From Faecalicatena fissicatena (GTDB lineage Bacteria > Bacillota > Clostridia > Lachnospirales > Lachnospiraceae): 16,536 nucleotides of DNA. This document shows, one piece after another, positions 13,997 through 16,536 of the stretch. Positions within the stretch are counted from its first letter, which is position 1. Every line of letters begins with the position of its first letter. The position numbers and the translations under genes were made by a program. The stretch lies in assembly GCA_001028025.1 (NCBI GenBank), contig LDAQ01000153.1:1-16536 (forward strand), read 5' to 3'. Under the pieces are notes generated by a model. That model was not told where the DNA came from. It saw only the letters and a list, made by a program, of their open reading frames with translations, and made no database searches.

Positions 13997-14710
13997 TTAT
14001 TGATTCTTATTTACAATCTGTGTCTCGTATTTTCCTGTCTCAATATCTATATAGCGCACAAACAGTGAAACCTTGTTATCCTCATTCAGGCTGTTCCACA
14101 ATAACTCCGTGAAGCTCTCAATATCGTCCGGAACAGCAATCAGCTTCGGTTCTCCCTCAAAGCTTGGCAGCGGATTTCCGTCACACATGTATGTATGTAT
14201 AAAACGTCCCTCCCCTGCTACAGGGTTTTCATATGCAAATGTATACCGATTGCAGCTGTCAGGATTTCCGTTGCTGCTCTTTAAGATAGACATTGCATAG
14301 TTGCAGCCGCCGTTTTCCAGGTGCATAATACCGGAAATACGCGGTGTATAGTTAGGGCCATCCGGCTCAAATTCCCTTGAGCGCAGGCTCTGCTCAAATG
14401 TCATCTGCCGGTCCATGCCTTCATATATGGTGTCTGTCTGATCCCCGTTTGTCACAATAGTTTTATTGCCCAGTACGCGAACCGGTGCATAAATAATAAG
14501 GCTCGGGTCTGTCAGTTTAGAAGGATCGAACGCCTGTGTCCTGATCCCCTCTCCATCTTCCACAAATATACGGTTGCGGCTGTTCTCGCTTCTTCCCATA
14601 ATGAAATAAGCAGTCACGGCTTTTTTGCCGTCTTCACTCTTCCCAATAATAATACCTCTTCCGGGATACGAGTTATTCTTTAATTCCTGCTCGATTGATA
14701 ACATTTTCAT
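13997..14710 (-). CDS. purO: IMP cyclohydrolase, PurO type
   Basis: This enzyme closes FAICAR to IMP, the last step of de novo purine synthesis. The 237-residue protein resembles the archaeal-type PurO family rather than the PurH cyclohydrolase domain: PGRGIIIGKSEDGKKAVTAYFIMGRSENSRNR near the N-terminus, a central YTPRISGIM segment and a C-terminal LFVRYIDIETG. No transformylase domain is present. The ATG at 14710 is preceded by AAAGGAG with 9 nt spacing; a second ATG two codons later is less well placed. It is the first gene after a strong promoter and lies 15 nt before the AICAR formyltransferase gene. Recognition is from remembered family patterns plus the decisive neighbour. Confidence 0.9.
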   Translation of the reverse strand: MKMLSIEQELKNNSYPGRGIIIGKSEDGKKAVTAYFIMGRSENSRNRIFVEDGEGIRTQAFDPSKLTDPSLIIYAPVRVLGNKTIVTNGDQTDTIYEGMDRQMTFEQSLRSREFEPDGPNYTPRISGIMHLENGGCNYAMSILKSSNGNPDSCNRYTFAYENPVAGEGRFIHTYMCDGNPLPSFEGEPKLIAVPDDIESFTELLWNSLNEDNKVSLFVRYIDIETGKYETQIVNKNQ

Positions 14711-14759
14711 AAGATGGCTCTCCTTTAAATTCCATGATTATTTTGCTGTATACAGACTT

Positions 14760-14788
14760 ATTATACCCGCGAATCCGCGTAAGTTCAA
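14760..14788 (-). promoter_or_regulatory. promoter of the purine/t6A gene train
   Basis: On the minus strand, TTGAAC (14783-14788), a 17-nt spacer and a perfect TATAAT (14760-14765), giving a leader of about 43 nt before the ATG at 14710. The spacer carries CGCGGATTCGCG, a small inverted repeat. The leader is too short for a purine riboswitch. It begins directly after the CorC-like stop codon. Confidence 0.85.
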
Positions 14789-14791
14789 TAA

Positions 14792-16108
14792 CTAAGCTGA
14801 GATTTTTCTCATGCGCACCTTGCTGATCCGGTTCCCTTTCATCTCTTCAAGGGCAAATTCCACATGGTCAACTGTAATTGTTTCCCGGCTCTCTTTACCT
14901 GGAATGTACCCAAGGCGCTCAATCAGATAACCCGAAAGTGTATCATAATTCTCCGTGACCAGCTTCAGTCCCATTTCTTCATTCAGGTCATCTATGAGAA
15001 TCCCGCCGTCCAGCATATATTCATTTTCGTTCAGCAGAATAATCTCCTGGACGACTTCCTCATATTCCTCACTGATCTCTCCCATGATCTCCTCGACCAG
15101 GTCTTCCACCGTTACGATACCCGAAAATCCACCGTATTCATCCACCAGTACAGCCATATGCTTTCTGGACTTTTGAAGGTCCCGGAACAGCTCATCCGCG
15201 TCTCTTGTGTCAGGCACAAAGAACGGCTTTCGCACCAGTTCCCTGACATTCAGGCCATCCCAGCCATTTTTGCACACTTCTATCATAACATCCTTGATAT
15301 GGAGAATTCCGATGATGTTGTCGATATTGCCTTCATATACAGGAATTCTGGAATGTCTGGATTCCAGTATCTCATCTGCCAGAGTCGCAAAAGGCTCCTC
15401 CACGTCCAGCGCATACACATCTCTTCTCGGCACCATGACCTCCCGCGCCGTCCTGTCATCAAAAGAAAATACGGAATTAATCATCTCCCGCTCTTCATCC
15501 TCGAAAGTACCGTTTTCATTTCCCATCTTCAGCAGTGCCTTGATCTCTTCTTCCGTCACAGCCTCTTCCTGGTCTTCCGTCTTCAGCCTGAGCAGCCTGA
15601 GGACCGCTTTAGTCGATACAGATAACAGCTTAATAAACGGTGAAAGTATTCTTGAAATATAATGGATAGGCATCACCGTCACCATACAGAACGCCTCTGC
15701 CTTCTGCAGTGCAATCCTTTTAGGCACAAGTTCACCAAACACAAGGTTAAAGAACATCAAAAGCAATGTCACCCCGTTTCTGGCAATTGCCATGCTGTAC
15801 GGTATGTTCATGTTCTCAAGCCATGCCGCAAGAGGCGGCGCAATCCCAGCTGCAGCCGATGCACTGGAATAAAACCCGGCAAATGTAATCGCTACCTGAA
15901 TCGTTGAAAGAAACTTCGTGGAATCCTCAAAGAGGCTTTGAATCACGCCTGCCTTTTTATTCCCCTCCTCCGCAAGGCTCCTGATCCTGTTCTTGTTCAC
16001 AGAGACCACAGCCATCTCGGCACCGGCAAAAAAAGCATTCATGAGTGTGAAAAATAATAAGAGTAAAAGTTGAAATAAAATCGTGTTCCCGTCAGGGTCT
16101 GAGTCCAT
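14792..16108 (-). CDS. HlyC/CorC-family (CNNM/DUF21-CBS) membrane protein
   Basis: A 438-residue protein in three parts. The first is an N-terminal CNNM/DUF21 transmembrane domain (~1-185; segments near 9-29, 68-95, 110-128 and 140-165) with the conserved NAFFAGAEMA and NLVFGELVPKRIAL. The second is a CBS pair (~215-340) with REVMVPRRDV, SRIPVYEGNIDNIIGILHIKD and VDEYGGFSGIVTVEDLVEEIMGEI. The third is a C-terminal CorC/HlyC domain (~350-430) with LDGGILIDDLNEEMG and YDTLSGYLIERLGYIP. Relatives are linked to Mg2+/Co2+ efflux or resistance; the historical name haemolysin is misleading. The ATG at 16108 is 13 nt from its AGGAGG site, longer than usual, with no better start between. It has its own promoter. 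Confidence 0.92.
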   Translation of the reverse strand: MDSDPDGNTILFQLLLLLFFTLMNAFFAGAEMAVVSVNKNRIRSLAEEGNKKAGVIQSLFEDSTKFLSTIQVAITFAGFYSSASAAAGIAPPLAAWLENMNIPYSMAIARNGVTLLLMFFNLVFGELVPKRIALQKAEAFCMVTVMPIHYISRILSPFIKLLSVSTKAVLRLLRLKTEDQEEAVTEEEIKALLKMGNENGTFEDEEREMINSVFSFDDRTAREVMVPRRDVYALDVEEPFATLADEILESRHSRIPVYEGNIDNIIGILHIKDVMIEVCKNGWDGLNVRELVRKPFFVPDTRDADELFRDLQKSRKHMAVLVDEYGGFSGIVTVEDLVEEIMGEISEEYEEVVQEIILLNENEYMLDGGILIDDLNEEMGLKLVTENYDTLSGYLIERLGYIPGKESRETITVDHVEFALEEMKGNRISKVRMRKISA

Positions 16109-16203
16109 AGTAAAAAATAATCCTCCTAATAATAATTTTTTACGCCTTTGGCGTTTGCATCCCGGAAGACTGTCATAAACTTTTCCAGAATGTTTTTAGG
16201 TGA

Positions 16204-16232
16204 AGTATAGCATGAAGCAACCCATTTAGCAA
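16204..16232 (-). promoter_or_regulatory. promoter of the CorC-like gene
   Basis: On the minus strand, TTGCTA (16227-16232), a 17-nt spacer and TATACT (16204-16209) with an extended TG dinucleotide one base upstream. The ~90-nt leader contains a small hairpin, arms ACGCC/GGCGT (16142-16154), just before the ribosome-binding site. Confidence 0.6.
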
Positions 16233-16308
16233 GTCTTTTATTGCCTGGGAGTGAGCCTTGGGAGCGGACGGGGTGGGGGGACGCTTACCAGGAGCCGGGA
16301 CGGGCTGC
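16233..16308. other. intergenic, G-rich stretch, no gene seen
   Basis: Non-coding stretch upstream of the CorC-like promoter. The plus strand has G runs at 16247-16249, 16260-16262, 16270-16273 and 16275-16280. A minus-strand frame of 115 codons crosses it and the inverted repeat but shows no ribosome-binding site or recognisable domain. Confidence 0.5.
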
Positions 16309-16536
16309 AAAAAACACCTGTCCTGTTGGAAATACGGCCGCTGCGTTAAGCAGCAGTAAGAGGAAATCCGCAAAATCAGCCGGAACCAAACGCATTCACC
16401 GTTTAATCTGGTGATTAAACGCCTCAGGCGTTTTAAAAAGCTGCTTCGGAAGCAGCTTTTTTCCGGCTGATTTTGCGTATTTCCTCTAACTGCTGCTAAA
16501 CTCGCTAAAAGCATTTCCAACAGGACAGGTGTTTTT
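16309..16536. repeat. large imperfect inverted repeat enclosing three hairpins
   Basis: The outer arms are a perfect 24-bp inverted repeat (16310-16333 and 16513-16536, with AAAAACACCTGTCC at the left tip). The inner arms match over 26 of 27 bp (16359-16385 and 16461-16487, AGAGGAAAT..CAGCCGGAA). Between them an 11-13 nt block (TTAAGCAGCAGTA) pairs with two mismatches and a further stretch of about 12 nt does not pair. The centre holds three hairpins: GTTTAATC/GATTAAAC (16401-16420), AAACGCC/GGCGTTT (16417-16433) and a long one at 16435-16461. The element may continue past the window edge. I see no transposase or convincing gene. It could be a MITE-like palindromic repeat or a structured RNA. 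Confidence 0.8.
16435..16461. terminator. terminator-like hairpin inside the inverted repeat
   Basis: AAAAAGCTGCTTC (16435-16447) and GAAGCAGCTTTTT (16449-16461) form a nearly perfect palindrome with A and T runs on the two sides, so it could terminate transcription in either direction. It forms the innermost hairpin of the large repeat. Confidence 0.55.

Noticed and set aside
14711..14759. Purine riboswitch or PurR site ahead of purO
   Set aside because: The predicted leader is only about 43 nt, too short for a purine aptamer plus expression platform, and no PurR-like box is seen.
16173..16520. 115-codon minus-strand frame near the right edge
   Set aside because: It runs through the large inverted repeat, has no ribosome-binding site, and its translation shows no recognisable domain. 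It is more likely a chance frame over the repeat.

Overview
The window looks like chromosomal DNA of a low-to-mid GC Firmicute of the family Lachnospiraceae (Clostridium cluster XIVa, probably gut-associated). The best taxonomic clue is the 5' end of a 16S rRNA gene at the left edge, whose sequence reads like the Faecalicatena/Dorea/Sellimonas part of that family. Other typical traits are a fused TsaB-RimI, purine synthesis ending in separate AICAR formyltransferase and PurO-type IMP cyclohydrolase proteins, and the MEP-pathway gene ispD. The left edge stops inside 16S rRNA and the right edge stops inside a large inverted repeat, so this may be a whole contig bounded by repeated sequences.

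Layout. (1) 1-1150: the 16S 5' end (minus strand) with two tandem strong promoters, a tRNA-Ser(GGA) with its own promoter, and a short open stretch that may be a gene remnant. (2) 1169-7318: the accessory centrepiece, a prenyl-FMN-dependent aromatic acid decarboxylase locus. On the minus strand, in transcription order, lie a UbiD-family decarboxylase, a small zinc-ribbon subunit D (VdcD/BsdD type), a DASS/SLC13-like permease, a UbiX flavin prenyltransferase, an LpdD-like prenyl-flavin chaperone and a type 1 isopentenyl-diphosphate isomerase (Idi). A divergent LysR-type regulator reads outward from a symmetric promoter region in which both -35 boxes lie in the arms of a 9-bp inverted repeat. 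(3) 7333-7561: a bidirectional terminator and a tRNA-Ser(UGA) with its own promoter. (4) 7579-14788: a long housekeeping gene train on the minus strand with a clear promoter in front. In transcription order it runs PurO-type IMP cyclohydrolase, AICAR formyltransferase, a YcxB-like membrane protein, TsaE, TsaB-RimI fusion, a 77-residue CxxC protein, RNase Z, TsaD and IspD. (5) 14792-16536: a HlyC/CorC-family membrane protein with its own promoter, then a roughly 228-bp imperfect inverted repeat enclosing three hairpins.

How it works together. The second region reads as a nearly self-contained module. The permease would move an aromatic acid (or exchange it for the decarboxylated product). Idi would supply dimethylallyl units, UbiX would attach them to FMN to make prenyl-FMN, and the LpdD-like protein would help deliver or mature the cofactor. 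UbiD plus subunit D would decarboxylate the acid, with the LysR protein sensing it. The Idi in this operon is the most interesting point. The organism has ispD and so presumably the MEP pathway, which makes both IPP and DMAPP without Idi; an isomerase appended to a UbiX/UbiD operon suggests dedicated precursor supply for the cofactor. The fourth region links the last two steps of IMP synthesis with the t6A tRNA-modification enzymes TsaB, TsaD and TsaE (TsaC is not here), RimI and tRNA 3' processing.
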